Positions 1-12,537 are shown, counted from the stretch's first letter. The stretch is DNA of 64,000 nt from Hermatobates lingyangjiaoensis (GCA_026182355.1 JAPFBL010000002.1:1736001-1800000); one strand, 5' to 3'. Notes: a model not told the origin generated them from the sequence alone. Numbers and translations are program-made.

Positions 1-66
1 AAATCTACACTTTCGTTTTTCAAAAATATTAATACTGCTGTTGTTATACTAATGACATATGCATCA
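1..66. repeat. Dispersed repeat fragment (family delta)
   Basis: The first ~60 bases match, with a few changes, segments at about 5133-5190 and 8066-8130, and more weakly 46012-46040. The shared core reads ACTTTCGTTTTTCAAAAAT followed by a CTGCTGTTGTTATACTAATGA-like tail. No coding potential is visible. At 5.1 and 8.1 kb it directly precedes a PLE-type foldback, so it may belong to that composite element. The true end of the repeat is unknown because the window begins inside it. Confidence 0.5.
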
Positions 67-1441
67 GTAGCATAATATACAAAAATAAGAATTTATATTA
101 AAAAAAATGGATCAATCACTATCTGTACTACTTCCATGAATGAAAGACTAAATAAACAATGAAATGGAATAAATATCTCCCATTTAATAGAGAAGTTGAG
201 TGTAGGCCACTCCAGATTTTTACATATTGTTTTATATATTTAAGTTTGTTTTGTTGGTTAATAGTTATTTTTAGTTTTTAGTCTATTTATCTATATGTGA
301 ACTACATAAGAGTAAAAAGTATTTAAAAAAGTTAATATGGCATAAAAACGTTAAAAACTGTCACAATATATAACTTTTTACACTATATGATTAAATAAAA
401 TTTAAAAAACCAGATAAAAAACTAACTTATTTTACTAAATTCAATGCATTCAGAAAACGAAAGAACCAAACTTAAGAACTCAAAGGTGCTGTTAGTTTAT
501 CACATATATTTAAAAAATTAGGAATAAAATTCAACTTGAATATCAAAACTCATTTACTTATAAATTACATTGAATATACCAAAAAGTGAAATTGTTTTCC
601 CCATAAATTAAAGAGGTAAACAAACTGCAAATAATTAATAAAAATTTAGTTTAATATAGTTTGTATTGCCTCAAAATTGGCAGTAAGGGTATCAAGGTTA
701 TTATGTGCTATCTTTGTATGGTTTTGAGTAGCTTAGAGTCGGTTGAAGTTTTTGAGACAACATTTTTTTTTATAATTTGGTCAAATAAGAATATTTCAAA
801 TGATTTTGTGCTCTTCCGTTCGACTTATGATAATATATAGAACATACATGTACTACCCCTCAGATAAAAATCTCTTCCTACAAAAGAAATCAATTACAAA
901 AAAATCATCCAGGAAAATTGGAATTTATTACCGATGTGATAATGTCATTCGGTACATTTATGAAGACTTCCCATAGAAGTAAACATTATTTTAAGTCTCC
1001 AAGTAGGGATAAACTGATACATTGAACTAAGGAGTAGCATCACAGAACAAATATTCCTAGCTAAAAATTTTTTTATCAAATATATAGTTAATGAAATTTT
1101 TTTTCCTTGAAAAGCTTGAGATTGAAAATCATATCAAATGTTTCTCTCATGATAAATATATTTTCAAAGATTGTTCACCGATATTTTTTCCTCATTTCCT
1201 TAAATAACTTTCTTTGTTATATCAATAAAGTCAGTATTACTTTTTCAACTATAAATAAATGTTTGAAGTTTAAAAATTCATGCACATGCAGGATTAAATA
1301 AATTTATTTGTTGTGAATTCACTATAACGATTTCCTGAAAAGACTCTTCTCTTGTTAGGAGATGCAGTACAGTCAGCAGAAAACAACAGCAACACTGAAC
1401 ACAGTAGAACCTTCAAATAATTTCCATTTGATCAAACTTAC
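67..1441. other. AT-rich non-coding stretch
   Basis: No gene recognised. Around 190-210 the minus strand carries the GGCCTACACTCAA start of dispersed family epsilon (see 24765, 32195, 47700). The 64-codon ORF starting at 1107 is low-complexity AT-rich sequence with no recognisable domain. Confidence 0.4.
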
Positions 1442-1499
1442 CCTTACGGAAGAATGTATAGGAATTTTCACTTTTAGACACCAGACGGTCCTGTTGATC
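1442..1499 (-). CDS. Candidate small internal exon of a minus-strand host gene
   Basis: On the minus strand a TTTTACAG acceptor is followed by 58 bases open in one frame (starting DQQDRLVSKS and ending YTFFRK) and then a G|GTAAGTTTG donor. A TACTAAG branch-point-like sequence lies about 45 bases upstream of the acceptor. The GC content is higher than the surroundings. The exon would start in phase 0, compatible with the phase-0 end of the exon at 22753-22845, but they are 21 kb apart and linkage is unproven. The peptide is too short to identify. It could be a chance splice-site pair. Confidence 0.3.
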
Positions 1500-3679
1500 C
1501 TGTAAAAGTGCGTATCGACCATGCAGTGTCAAACATTACTTAGTACATTTTATATTTAAAAAAAAATTACTTTTTAAATAATAATTTGTAACATGCTTTA
1601 AATTGCTTTAAAACTATCTATATAGACAAATATTTATTCCATTCTACTTGACTTCACTACGTCCGCTCTACCATGCAATCATAATATGTAATTAATAGCT
1701 CGATGGGTGCTTGCTCGGGTTGACAAACACAGAGAGAGAGAGAGTACCAACAAGTTGATTGTGTCTATATCAACTAAAGAAATTAAGCAAATACAAGTAA
1801 GACAAAATTGATAAATGAAGACTAAAGTTAAAATGACCCTATTTTAGGAAAGTGAAAACCATGAGTTAATACTGTTAACAAAAATAAAATACCTTTCACT
1901 CAAGAAGTTTATTTACCTTCCAGAGAAAACTAAGTGCTGTTTGTTAGCTTTGTTTGCATTTGTAACTGTTCTGCATATTGATATTACTAGTCGATTCCAT
2001 CTTTTATTAGCATTTAAATGTATATATAAATAAATATACATTTATATGCATAAACATACATATTTATAAGTATGCATGTTTATTTATACATTGTCAAATA
2101 TGTCATTTTTAACAACTTCCAGCATTTCTTTTACTTTTACTGTATGTTTTAACATTCTCTGTTTAATATGAAAGTGATTAACAAATCATAAAAAACAAAC
2201 TAACCAATCACTAGGCAGATGAGTTATTATCGACTCGACCGTTGTTGATGTAAATAAATATATTCTTTATAAGTGTTAGTTTACAAAATTGATCATTTTG
2301 AATTGACTGAGAAGAAACAAATAAAAAAGAATGATGAAGAAAAGTATCAATAAAATTAAACTGAGAATTTGAATAAAAAGGGTAGAAAAAAATTGGTAAA
2401 ACTATTTGTTAAAATTTGTTTGCTTGATTTTTAACAAAATAATCCTTATGTATTAGATATAAATTTTAATAACAACAGGTTTTCTGAAACTACATGAATT
2501 CGGCTACATACAATGTAGTTTCATTTATGCATTATACACATTCATGTGTTGATTGCATACACATGATTGTTATTAACCAAATCCGCATCATTAATTACGT
2601 CAAGACGAACTCTGCATTAATGACTTTGTAAATTGTTTTTAGGTTTTGCTATAAAATATATAAAAAAGTATTAAAATATTGATTTTAAACTATTATAAAA
2701 AATCGACTATTTTGCAGAATCTCTGATATTACTTAGTTGATTATACATTTTATTTTCTGCATACATAAATTTGTAAAATTTCTCTCGTCACGCCATCTTA
2801 AGCCCAAAGCCTTGACCAATGAGAATTCTTTTTTAAATTTATACAAATAATTATAAATTCATAGACAATTTTTCATTATATATGAATTATATTTGTTTTT
2901 ATTTGACAGCTCAATTCAAGCAATTTTTAATTCAATAAAATAGCCTGTAAACGCTCCACAGTATAGAAGTAATAAAACGCAAGTCGGGTTGACACTATAT
3001 ATATAAAAACTATAATTGACCTGATAAGTTACTGTCTTATTGAGTAGGTATAAATGAAAGGTAAAACCCCTATATACTCTTGAGTTTCCTGGATCAGTCA
3101 AAGAAGAGATTTCGCAAGGTAGAATGATTTATTTTACAAATAATTTTCCTTACGGCCTTACATGTGCTACTAACAATAAGACTTTATATATAATATGCTA
3201 ATATAAAATATAGCTTTGCTGAATAACAATACTCAATTATTTCCAAATTGAAATACTTTAGCTAAAATCTTCATATATGAAGGTGGTCAAATTCAAATGT
3301 ATTATACTACTGATATTTTACTTTATTATTATTGTATTCTCCATCCATGTAATAAATTGTATTGTCCGGATCTGGAGAGCTGCCTACTAAGAACTAATTC
3401 TTACGTGAAAACATAACAATTAATACGCATATCTATCAAATTGTGGTTGAAAATGAGTGAACTTATGATATATTAAAAGCTATAATGAACAAGCCAGTTG
3501 GAACAGCGACTGCGAGACCTTCGTGGCATATTGCTATTAGTCTGCTGCTCTTTCAAGATGGCCTGTTTAAAACACATCTGAAGAGCATATTGTAATGTAT
3601 ACTGTAAGACACTTGACATATTTCTGACTTATAACAGAAAACTAGAATTTGTTATTCTTTCTCTAATTGAATACAAGAG
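1500..3679. other. AT-rich non-coding stretch
   Basis: Nothing recognisable apart from a short GA tract near 1730-1745. ORFs here are short and AT-driven. Confidence 0.4.
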
Positions 3680-3922
3680 TTTGAATTTTTCGCACCAACG
3701 AACAAGGCATGTATCAAGATTGTTCAAAATGAGTGTGCCCGCCTTATAGCCAGGGCTTCTTGGTACGCTCGAAATGTTGATATTGACCGTGATTTGAAAA
3801 TGCAATCCATAGACTGTTACATTAACCGACTCACTACCAATGAAGATAACGAACTACCTACTCATCCGAACCTCCTTGTACAAGCTCTCAATCCTGCCAC
3901 CAATCTTCCTCAACCTCACTGA
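3680..3922 (+). pseudogene. Jockey-clade LINE reverse transcriptase, C-terminal fragment
   Basis: An 80-codon open frame ends in TGA at 3920-3922. It contains IKIVQNECARLIARASWYAR, then the DRDLKMQS segment, and then LPTHPNLL near the end. That order (QN-x-x-RLI-x-x-A-x-WYxRN, DL-x-M-x-S, HPN) is the familiar C-terminal, thumb-side end of pol in Jockey-clade non-LTR retrotransposons. Upstream bases do not continue the frame, so this is a truncated, dead fragment. There is no RNase H or polyA tail clearly joined to it. Family assignment rests on the motif pattern and not on a search. Confidence 0.72.
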
Positions 3923-5190
3923 ATAATTACTTCATCCACTGAATATCTGACTATTTTTCCAACTCATGACTAAAAACATTGAAAACTATAACTAACAAGA
4001 CCACATGATTGCAAATACGACGTCATTACTGTACAGATGAACTTAATATTAGACATGAATTACTGACATTCCAAGTTAAAGTAGCACAATAATCAAGCAG
4101 TAGAAGGCCTCTGGTCTGGAACTGCTAGTTACAACGTGCACTATAGTGCGCGGATTTATTCGTTGGTCGTTGGAGTTTGATTTTTATCCAAATTATATTT
4201 CTCAAAGACAAGCCTTATTAAAGAAATTGCTTTATTCATTAAGACCTGGAATAATGTTTAAAATTAGAAGCAACAACGTACAATCTTACTGACCTATATC
4301 TTATATGACTATCCCCGGTTATTATTTAATATTTAAATAACAGATTTTAATTTAATTGATTAAAATGTAATTTTTATAAATAAGACTATTTCAAAGTATG
4401 ATAACTAATTTTATTCAAAGTTTTTAGTTTTAATGACTTATGAGAACGATATAATTTAACTTTCAATGAAACATTTTTGAATCCTTAAAAGGAAAAGAAA
4501 GCAATTGTAAAAAGGTTGTTAGCAACTATAATAGTTGTAACTGAGGTGGTTATTTTTAATAATTTTATATACATTTGGTGCATTGCTGTTTTATTAAGAA
4601 ACAAGACCAGACCAGTCTCACAGGATGATTGATGAATAAAACACTACGCATTGATACAAGTTATGATAACTAAGCAAAGGAAGCAACTGTCTTACCAAGG
4701 GGATTGGCCATTTTGAGTCTTATAGAAATATTTGGGAACTTATGTTTTAGAAGCAATAGGATCAATATTAGTGGTAGCGTACTTATCGTTAGTCCAACAG
4801 ATTAGATTTTGCTCTTAGTCAAGATCACACGCCAGGAAGTGTAATCACTGGATTACTTCCTCCTTCCTGTATTCCCACCTGTATCTTTGTTATCAGTGTC
4901 GCTGGAAATGTTATACTTTCCTTGTTGTGACTTTAAGTAAATGAAAAGATGTTTTATGAAGTTTTTTCGATGATGTCCATGTTTAGGTGGAACCAGTAAA
5001 AGTCGTGAACTTCTTGGATGCGTTGAAGCGAACTGCTGGGGTACATTAGTACAGAAGAGGGAAAGTACAATAGCTCTTTTGTTTAAGACGCAGTGTTATA
5101 GTCACTCTCAAATAATAATAAAAAAAACATGAAATATAGATTTTCGCTTTTCAAAAATGTTATTAGTGCTGTGGTAATACTAATGATATT

Positions 5191-5737
5191 ATCAATGATC
5201 AAACCACAATAAGAAATGGGAAAACAAGACTAAGATCTTTCAACCGTAAACAAGCGGTCTTCGTCAAGTCAAAAACCCAACTGAACACTAGATGCAGAAA
5301 ACATCTGGTGAGGAGTTGAGAAGAGTGGGAGGAAGAGTGGTATTTTAAAGGGTGAAAGCACAGGAAAGGACTAATGTCCAGAAAGGGATGTTTGGGGAAA
5401 CAAAGGAGTACAGTAAGAAAAAGTAAAAAACTATCCGCTAGCTGTCAACCCTCTTTGAAGAGGCTATTGCCCTCGTGACGAAAGTATCCAGTTTGAAGAG
5501 ACCGTTACTAATGTTTATAATATTAGATCTATTAAATTTAATTAGAGACGATTCAATAATATTTCTTAACAACATTGATTTTTCATAGGTAAAATTAGAA
5601 TCGTCTCTAATTAAATTTAATAGATCTAATATTATAAACATTAGTAACGAGGGCAATAGCCTCTTCAAAGAGGGTTGACAGCTAGCGGATAGTTTTTTAC
5701 TTTTTCTTACTGTACTCCTTTGTTTCCCCAAACATGT
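5191..5737. repeat. PLE-type inverted foldback (family gamma), unit 1
   Basis: The segments 5503-5552 and 5597-5646 are perfect reverse complements. Flanking sequence also pairs: ...CTATCCGCTAGCTGTCAACC on the left recurs inverted on the right. The left arm is longer and carries the family gamma 3' end on the minus strand (hairpin ending TTGAAAGATC, then TTATTGTGGTTTGATCATTG). It also has ~28 extra bases near 5480-5502. The right arm is cut at about 5737. The long ORF reading through the palindrome (5438-5731) is an artefact of the repeat. Confidence 0.8.
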
Positions 5738-6319
5738 TTTATGGAAAAAAAATTAGTATTATAATATACTAATTAATATTTGTATGTTAATAACTAATGA
5801 TCATTAGCATACCATTTTGCTTTGTTAGCAAGGAAAATACATGAAGTACATCAGGTCAAAGTGTTGTTTGTTATGTTTGAAATAATTTTCAAGATTTAGA
5901 CCAAAACTTAACCATGAAAATTTGCAAGAAATTGAAATTGGATCTTTTCATTAACATTGGATATTATATAGGTATTTGTATAGTGAAAACAAACAGACAG
6001 ACGTATATTAATATCTCTATAAGAGGCGGTAAAAAAATCTGTACTTTTCGATCAATCTTATCATTTAATGTATGTGATCTAAATTAAAAAAAAAACATGT
6101 TTTACACAAAAAAGAAATTGTTGGGGAACTGGCAGAAAAACCCGTCGTTGGCTTCAGAGAAACGGTCTTCCAGAAAAATATAGTGATTTATAAAATTACT
6201 TCGTTCATATTATTGAACACAAAGGAGTATTAATTAAAATAATAATAGTATAATTCGTTCAAATTTGTTTTAACGTAATTTAGTATAATATATGATAATT
6301 ATGATGTATATATATATAC

Positions 6320-6521
6320 ATTTCACGGTGAATCACAAACACAGAACTAAGGAACAAACACACTTATTGTCTCTAATTTTCGGTTGAACCATCATCAGGA
6401 GAGTTGAGATAGGGACACCAAGCGCACTTGTGAAGCGACGGTTGGAGACGGTTGGTTTCGTTATTAGAGACAGTAAGTGTGTTTGTTCCTTAGTTCTGTA
6501 TTTGTGATTCACCGTGAAACG
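6320..6521. repeat. PLE-type inverted foldback (family beta), unit 1
   Basis: Outer ends are TTTCACGGTGAATCACAAA on the left and its inverse ending ACCGTGAAAC on the right. The arms include AGAGACAATAAGTGTGTTTG and its near copy AGAGACAGTAAGTGTGTTTG. The minus strand at 6378-6398 reads CTGATGA, then GGTT/AACC able to pair, then GAAA, which is the order of a hammerhead-type core. It is followed by a (TA)n tract at 6547-6591. Confidence 0.75.
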
Positions 6522-6543
6522 TTTGTTGTCCTTTTTCCTGTTT

Positions 6544-6546
<3 letters not shown>

Positions 6547-6591
<45 letters not shown>
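6547..6591. repeat. (TA)n microsatellite
   Basis: About 22 TA units between the beta foldback and PLE family A. The matching place in the second duplication unit (about 9496-9545) holds an interrupted TA tract. Confidence 0.95.
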
Positions 6592-6593
<2 letters not shown>

Positions 6594-6599
6594 AATTCA

Positions 6600-7641
6600 A
6601 TAATATATCAACCGTTGGATAGAATAGGTGTATAATAAAATCGGGATTCGGTCAATTTTCCAGGATCAAAATCAAACTCTCAATGCCGACGTTTCGGTTT
6701 TATTTAAAACCTTTTTCATAGGCCTACAAACAAAGGATGACAAAAATCATATATAAACATCAACATATAACTAACATCAAAATGGAATATTACAATTGTG
6801 AAAAAACAAAAATATATATACAAGTAGAAGTAATAGAAAAGCAATAAATATTTTTATGAACTTACAGAAGTCAGAATTTTTGAATTAGAAAAATGATGAA
6901 ATTTACATTATATAAAATGAAGTAACAATAGATAGTTAGTGAACTAACATCTTAACTGGTCAAAAACTTGGACCAGACTAACTGATTACAATTACATGTA
7001 AACCGAACACTGTTCACTCAAAGAACACAAAAAGGAACTAAGGAAATTAAATTTCACTAAAATCAACTTAACACTCCTGAATAAATAGTGTTCAAATGGT
7101 AATGTCACTTCTATGATTAACTGAACTTAGATCTTTTTTAATATATAGCATTTCGAGGGTCTTTCTTCTTTGCTCATCCTGTTCTTTATCTACTATAATT
7201 GCTTCTTCAAAATCGAACATGTGACCTTCGTTTAAAGCATGGAATGCTAAAGCAGTTGCGTTACTTTTATTAGTTCTTATTGAATAAGAATGTTGATAAA
7301 GTCTTTCTTTTAAAAAACGACTTGTTTCTTCTCTCTTAATAACGCTTGTCGCAGTCTTTACATTTGATCGCAAAATGAGGTTACTTTGTAACTCCTTTGG
7401 TATTTTTTGTTTCAAATTTGAAAATAAAGACTTGACTTTTCTTTTGTTATAAAATGCCAATGTAACTTCAGGTACATTTCGTTTGAAAACTTTTCTAATT
7501 GATTGTGATAAGCCCTCAACATACGGAAATTTGAAATACTTTTTATTTAAAACTTCAAGTTCAGCATGGTTTTGATTGGAATGTTCTGGTTGTTCTCTTG
7601 TATATTTAAACCAATAACGTTCAATTAAGTTGTTTGGATAA
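6600..7641 (-). pseudogene. Penelope-like element family A, 5'-truncated copy 1 (GIY-YIG part and 3' UTR)
   Basis: The minus-strand ORF remnant covers the connector and the GIY-YIG endonuclease of a PLE. It begins YPNNLIERYWFKYTREQP, passes KKYFKFPYVEGLSQSIRK, and ends with ...RKTLEMLYIKKDL. Small indels have shifted the frame exactly over the CxxC and YYGET segment that is intact in the copy at 13.3 kb, so the nuclease would be dead. The 3' UTR (6600-7091) includes CCGAAACGTC at about 6687-6697. At 7641 the copy is cut and joined to the start of the second duplication unit, so the first residues of the apparent ORF (to 7703) are not PLE. Confidence 0.85.
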
Positions 7642-8128
7642 ACAAACATTTTGAGTCTTATAGAAATATTTGGGAACTTATGTTTTAGAAGCAATAGGAT
7701 CAATATTAGTGGTAGCGTACTTATCGTTAGTCCAACAGATTAGATTTTGCTCTTAGTCAAGATCACACGCCAGGAAGTGTAATCACTGGATTACTTCCTC
7801 CTTCCTGTATTCCCACCTGTATCTTTGTTATCAGTGTCGCTGGAAATGTTATACTTTCCTTGTTGTGACTTTAAGTAAATGAAAAGATGTTTTATGAAGT
7901 TTTTTCGATGATGTCCATGTTTAGGTGGAACCAGTAAAAGTCGTGAACTTCTTGGATGCGTTGAAGCGAACTGCTGGGGTACATTAGTACAGAAGAGGGA
8001 AAGTACAATAGCTCTTTTGTTTAAGACGCAGTGTTATAGTCACTCTCAAATAATAATAAAAAAAACATGAAATATAGATTTTCGCTTTTCAAAAATGTTA
8101 TTAGTGCTGTGGTAATACTAATGATATT

Positions 8129-8676
8129 ATCAATGATCAAACCACAATAAGAAATGGGAAAACAAGACTAAGATCTTTCAACCGTAACAAGCGGTCTTCG
8201 TCAGAGTCAAAAACCCAACTGAACACTAGATGCAGAAAACATCTGGTGAGGAGTTGAGAAGAGTGGGAGGGAAGAGTGGTATTTTAAAGGGTGAAAGCAC
8301 AGGAAAGGACTAATGTCCAGAAAGGGATGTTTGGGGAAACAAAGGAGTACAGTAAGAAAAAGTAAAAAACTATCCGCTAGCTGTCAACCCTCTTTGAAGA
8401 GGCTATTGCCCTCGTGACGAAAGTAATCCAGTTGAAGAGACCGTTACTAATGTTTATAATATTATATTATTAAATTTAATTAGAGACGATTCAATAATAT
8501 TTCTTAACAACATTGATTTTTTCATAGGTAAAATTAGAATCGTCTCTAATTAAATTTAATAGATCTAATATTATAAACATTAGTAACGAGGGCAATAGCC
8601 TCTTTCAAAGAGGGTTGAGACAGCTAGCGGATAGTTTTTTACTTTTTCTTACTGTACTCCTTTGTTTCCCCAAACA
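8129..8676. repeat. PLE-type inverted foldback (family gamma), unit 2
   Basis: Second copy of the foldback at 5191-5737, with one-base indels. On the minus strand 8176-8204 reads CTGACGA, a hairpin with ACCG/CGGT, then TTGAAAG. Unit 1 has CTTGACGA at this place, so unit 2 keeps the better core. Confidence 0.8.
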
Positions 8677-9269
8677 TGTTTTATGGAAAAAAAATTTAGT
8701 ATTATAATATACTAATTAATATTTGTATGTTAATAACTAATGATCATTATCATACCATTTTGCTTTTGTTAGCAAGGAAAATACATGAAGTACATCAGGT
8801 CAAAGTGTTGTTTGTTATGTTTGAAATAATTTTCAAGATTTAGACCAAAACTTAACACATGAAAATTGCAAGAAATTGAAATTGGATCTTTCCATTAACA
8901 TTGATATTATATAGGTATTTGTATAGGAAAACAAACAGACAGACGTATTATTATATCTCTATAAGGAGGCGGTAAAAAAATCTGTACTTTTCGATCAATC
9001 TTATCATAATAATGTATGTGATCTAAAATAAAAAAAAAACATGTTTTACACACAAACAAAGGAAATTGTTGGGGAACTGGCAGAAAAACCCGTCGTGGCT
9101 TCAGAGAAACGGTCTTCCAGAAAAATATAGTGATTTATAAAAATTACTTCGTTCATATTATTGAACACAAAGGAGTATTAATTAAAATAATAATAGTATA
9201 ATTCGTTCAAATTTGTTTTAACGTAATTTAGTATAATATTGATAATATGATGGGTAATATATATATACA

Positions 9270-9468
9270 TTTCACGGTGAATCACAAACACAGAACTAAG
9301 GAACAAACACACTTATTGTCTCTAATTTTCGGTTGAACCATCATCAGGAGAGTTGAGATAGGGACACCAAGCGCACTTGTGAAGCGACGGTTGGAGACGG
9401 TTGGTTTCGTTATTAGAGACAGTAAGTGTGTTTGTTCCTTAGTTCGTATTTGTGATTCACCGTGAAAC
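9270..9468. repeat. PLE-type inverted foldback (family beta), unit 2
   Basis: Second copy of the foldback at 6320-6521. The CTGATGA-hairpin-GAAA motif is intact on the minus strand at 9327-9347. The right end again reads TGATTCACCGTGAAACG. Confidence 0.75.
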
Positions 9469-9589
9469 GTTTTGTTGTCCTTTTTTCCTGTTTACAATAA
9501 AAATATATATAATATATTATATATATATATATATATAAAATATATAAAAATTCAATAAAATATCAACCGTTGGATAGAATAGGTGTATA

Positions 9590-12533
9590 AAAAAATCGGG
9601 ATTCGTTCAATTTTCGGATCAAAATCAAACTCTCAATGCCGACGTTTCGGTTTTATTTAAAACCTTTTTCATAGGCCTACAAACAAAGGATGACAAGAAA
9701 TCATATATAAACATCAACATATAACTAACATCAAAATGGAATATTACAATTGTGAAAAAACAAAAATATATATACAAGTAGAAGTAATAGAAAAGCAATA
9801 ATATTTTTATGAACTTACAGAAGTCAGAATTTTTGAATTAGAAAAATGATGAAATTTACATTATATAAAATGAAGTAACAATAGATAGTTAGTGAACTAA
9901 CATCTTAACTGGTCAAAAACTTGGACCAGACTAACTGATTACAATTACATGTAAAACCGAACACTGTTCACTCAAAGAACACAAAAGGAACTAAGGAAAT
10001 TAAATTTCACTAAAAAGCAACTTAACACTCCTGAATAAATAGTGTTCAAATTGGTAATGTCACTTCTATGATTAACTGAACTTAGATCTTTTTTAATATA
10101 TAGCATTTCGAGGGTCTTTCTTCTTTGCTCATCCTGTTCTTTATCTACTATAATTCTTCTTCTTCAAAATCGAACATGTGACCTTCGTTTAAAGCATGGA
10201 ATGCTAAAGCAGTTGCGTTACTTTTATTAGTTCTTATTGAATAAGAATGTTGATAAAGTCTTTCTTTTAAAAAACGACTTGTTTCTCCGTAATAACGCTT
10301 GTCGCAGTCTTTACATTTGATCGCATAAATGAGGTTACTTTGTAACTCCTTTGGTATTTTTTGTTTCAAATTTGAAAATAAAGACTTGACTTTTTCTTTT
10401 GTTATAAAATGCCAATGTAACTTCAGGTACATTTCGTTTGAAAACTTTCTAATTGATTGTGATAAGCCCTCAACATACGGAAATTTGAAATACTTTTTAT
10501 TTAAAACTTCAAGTTCAGCATGGTTTTGATTGGAATGTTCTGGTTGTTCTCTTGTATATTTAAACCAATAACGTTCAATTAAGTTGTTTGGATAACAATT
10601 TTTCTGCAACAATGACTTTACCCTTTTCTTATTTTCTTTTAGAAAACGTGGACTACTAATTTCAACAACCTTCTTAACTAAATTTTGAACACAATCAATT
10701 TTTGGTTTATAGCATGAGAGGAGTGATAGTTCAATATTCTTCCTGCACTGGTAGGCTTTCTATACCAATCCGTTAAAAATAATGCCATTTTCACCTCTTA
10801 TAACTTTTACATCTAAAAATGGCAGATTTCCATCTATTTCTATTTCATAGGTAAATTGTAGACGATTATGAAAAGAATTAAACGTATTTAATACATACTC
10901 TTCTTTCTCCTCTTTCAATAATTAAAAATAAATCGTCTACATATAATTTAATAAATTTCACCTTCGTACCTAATTTATTAATACAGTCCTTCTAATAACT
11001 CAATCATAACTATATTAGCAAGGATTGGTGAAATTGAGATCCCATAGGTAGTCCAAATTTTTGTTTTATAAATAATATCATCAAAGGTGAAATACCTTGC
11101 TTCACATATAAGATCTAGTATGGATAGGAAAACCTTCTTTGACATTCCAACCTGTGATTTTATCTTATTCCATTGCTTATTTACTAAATTAAATGCTAAA
11201 TCCAAAGGAATGTTAGTGAATAATGATTGAACATCCAGTGAAATCATAATTACATTATCAGTTAGCACTTGGTTTGACAGTGCTTGTTTGAATTCTGAAG
11301 AATTTTTTACGTTCAACTCATTTTTACTTGTAATATAGCTAAGATATTTTTCCATATATTTTGAAAGTTCGTAAGTTGGACTACCGATGAATGATACAAT
11401 AGGACGGAGAGGAAAGCCTTGCTTGTGTAGTTTTACTAACCCATATATTCTTGGTGCTATTCCATTATAAGATTTCAAAATTGATGCTTGACGTAGATCA
11501 ATGCATAGTGTGTCTTCTTTAATTCATCAACAATCTTATTTACTTTATACGTAAAGTTGATGAAGGATCTCTTCTGTGATTGAGTATGTATCATTATCTT
11601 CTAATAGAGTTTTCATCTTTGCTTTATACTCTGCTTCTTTTCATTATCACTGTATTACTAGATTTGTCACTTTTGCAAACCACAATATCCTTATGCTCTT
11701 TCAGAAATTTACAAGTTTTCTTGTAGCAACGTTCTACACAAAGCATTCTGTCTTTTCATACGGTTTGATGAGTTATTTAATCTATTCCCGTGGTTTGTTA
11801 ATTATATTTACACATTGGCTTCTAATGACATCACTATTTTCCATGTTTACAACACATGAAAATATCTTTTCTAAGTCTCCTATTATGTCAAATGTAGGGA
11901 TATCTTCTTTTTTACCAACTTCTATGGCAAACTTTTTCTCCTAATGAAAGTAAATGGAGGCTATCCCTAGGAATTTCAACATTAGTTAAATTTGTTATAG
12001 CCAACTCTCCAGAAAAGTCAAAGAAACCTTTACCTTGTTTTAAATGCAGGTTATTCATCTTCTTTTGCAAATTTAATTTACTTTTATTTAAATACAGAAT
12101 CTTTGAGACTATTCATTGAACTAATATAGTTTCTTAAAATCATATCTGGTAATTTAACTCTTGCAAATTCTATACAATCCTAATAAGTCTGTTAACACTA
12201 TTAATACGCCAGATGGTAACTTTAATTTCAATATTCAAAACACCTTGTTTAAAACGATTTAACACTTTTTCCATTCTCTATGAAAAGGGCTATCACTCAC
12301 TACTAAATCTTGAACTGAATTCACATAATCACTAATATGTTTTGGAAACAAACAGTCACTTCTACATTTTAACAAGAAAATTCTTCTACTTGATTGTCTA
12401 GCTAATTTCGCTGTGTAACATCTCCATTTCTTCAAACATTCACTCACATCTTCTCCATATTCTCTTCTTATCTCCTCATAAAAACCCATAGTTGTATTTA
12501 TATAAACCCAATAATATAACAAATTCAATAATT
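9590..12533 (-). pseudogene. Penelope-like element family A, nearly full-length broken copy 2
   Basis: Reading from 12528 down, the N-terminal block (about 89 codons, with RRIFLLKCRSDCLFPKHISD, typical of the region before RT in PLEs) is followed by frameshifted pieces. One is a block with SGELAITNLTNVEIPRDS near 12000. The next is the RT core at 11478-10978: IYGLVKLHKQGFPLRP, then motif A MISLDVQSLFTNIP, then SISPILANIVM with the usual preceding GS lost. Then come a YVDD catalytic site (KLYVDDLFLII, about 10925-10960) in another frame, and the connector plus GIY-YIG domain at 10612-10148 with YAIKCKDCDKRYYGET and LKERLYQH. The 3' UTR carries CCGAAACGTCGGCATTGAG (about 9639-9657). Several frameshifts and stops make it non-autonomous now. 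Its 5' end faces the 5' end of copy 3. Confidence 0.88.
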
Positions 12534-12537
12534 TTTC

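Larger units (their letters stand above)
4709..10594. repeat. 2.94-kb tandem duplication (two units)
   Basis: Unit 1 (about 4709-7641) and unit 2 (about 7648-10594) are collinear with an offset near 2939 bases. Both begin CATTTTGAGTCTTATAG. Each contains in order an unidentified ~450-base segment, a gamma-type foldback, ~550 bases of unassigned sequence, a beta-type foldback, a (TA)n tract, and the 3' portion of PLE family A on the minus strand. Unit 1 stops inside the PLE ORF at 7641. The family A sequence continues past that point only after unit 2. The units differ mainly by scattered one-base indels and few substitutions, so the duplication is recent or one copy carries consensus errors. 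Confidence 0.88.

Noticed and set aside
5438..5731. 97-codon minus-strand ORF
   Set aside because: It runs through the gamma palindrome and simply translates both arms. No domain, no start context.
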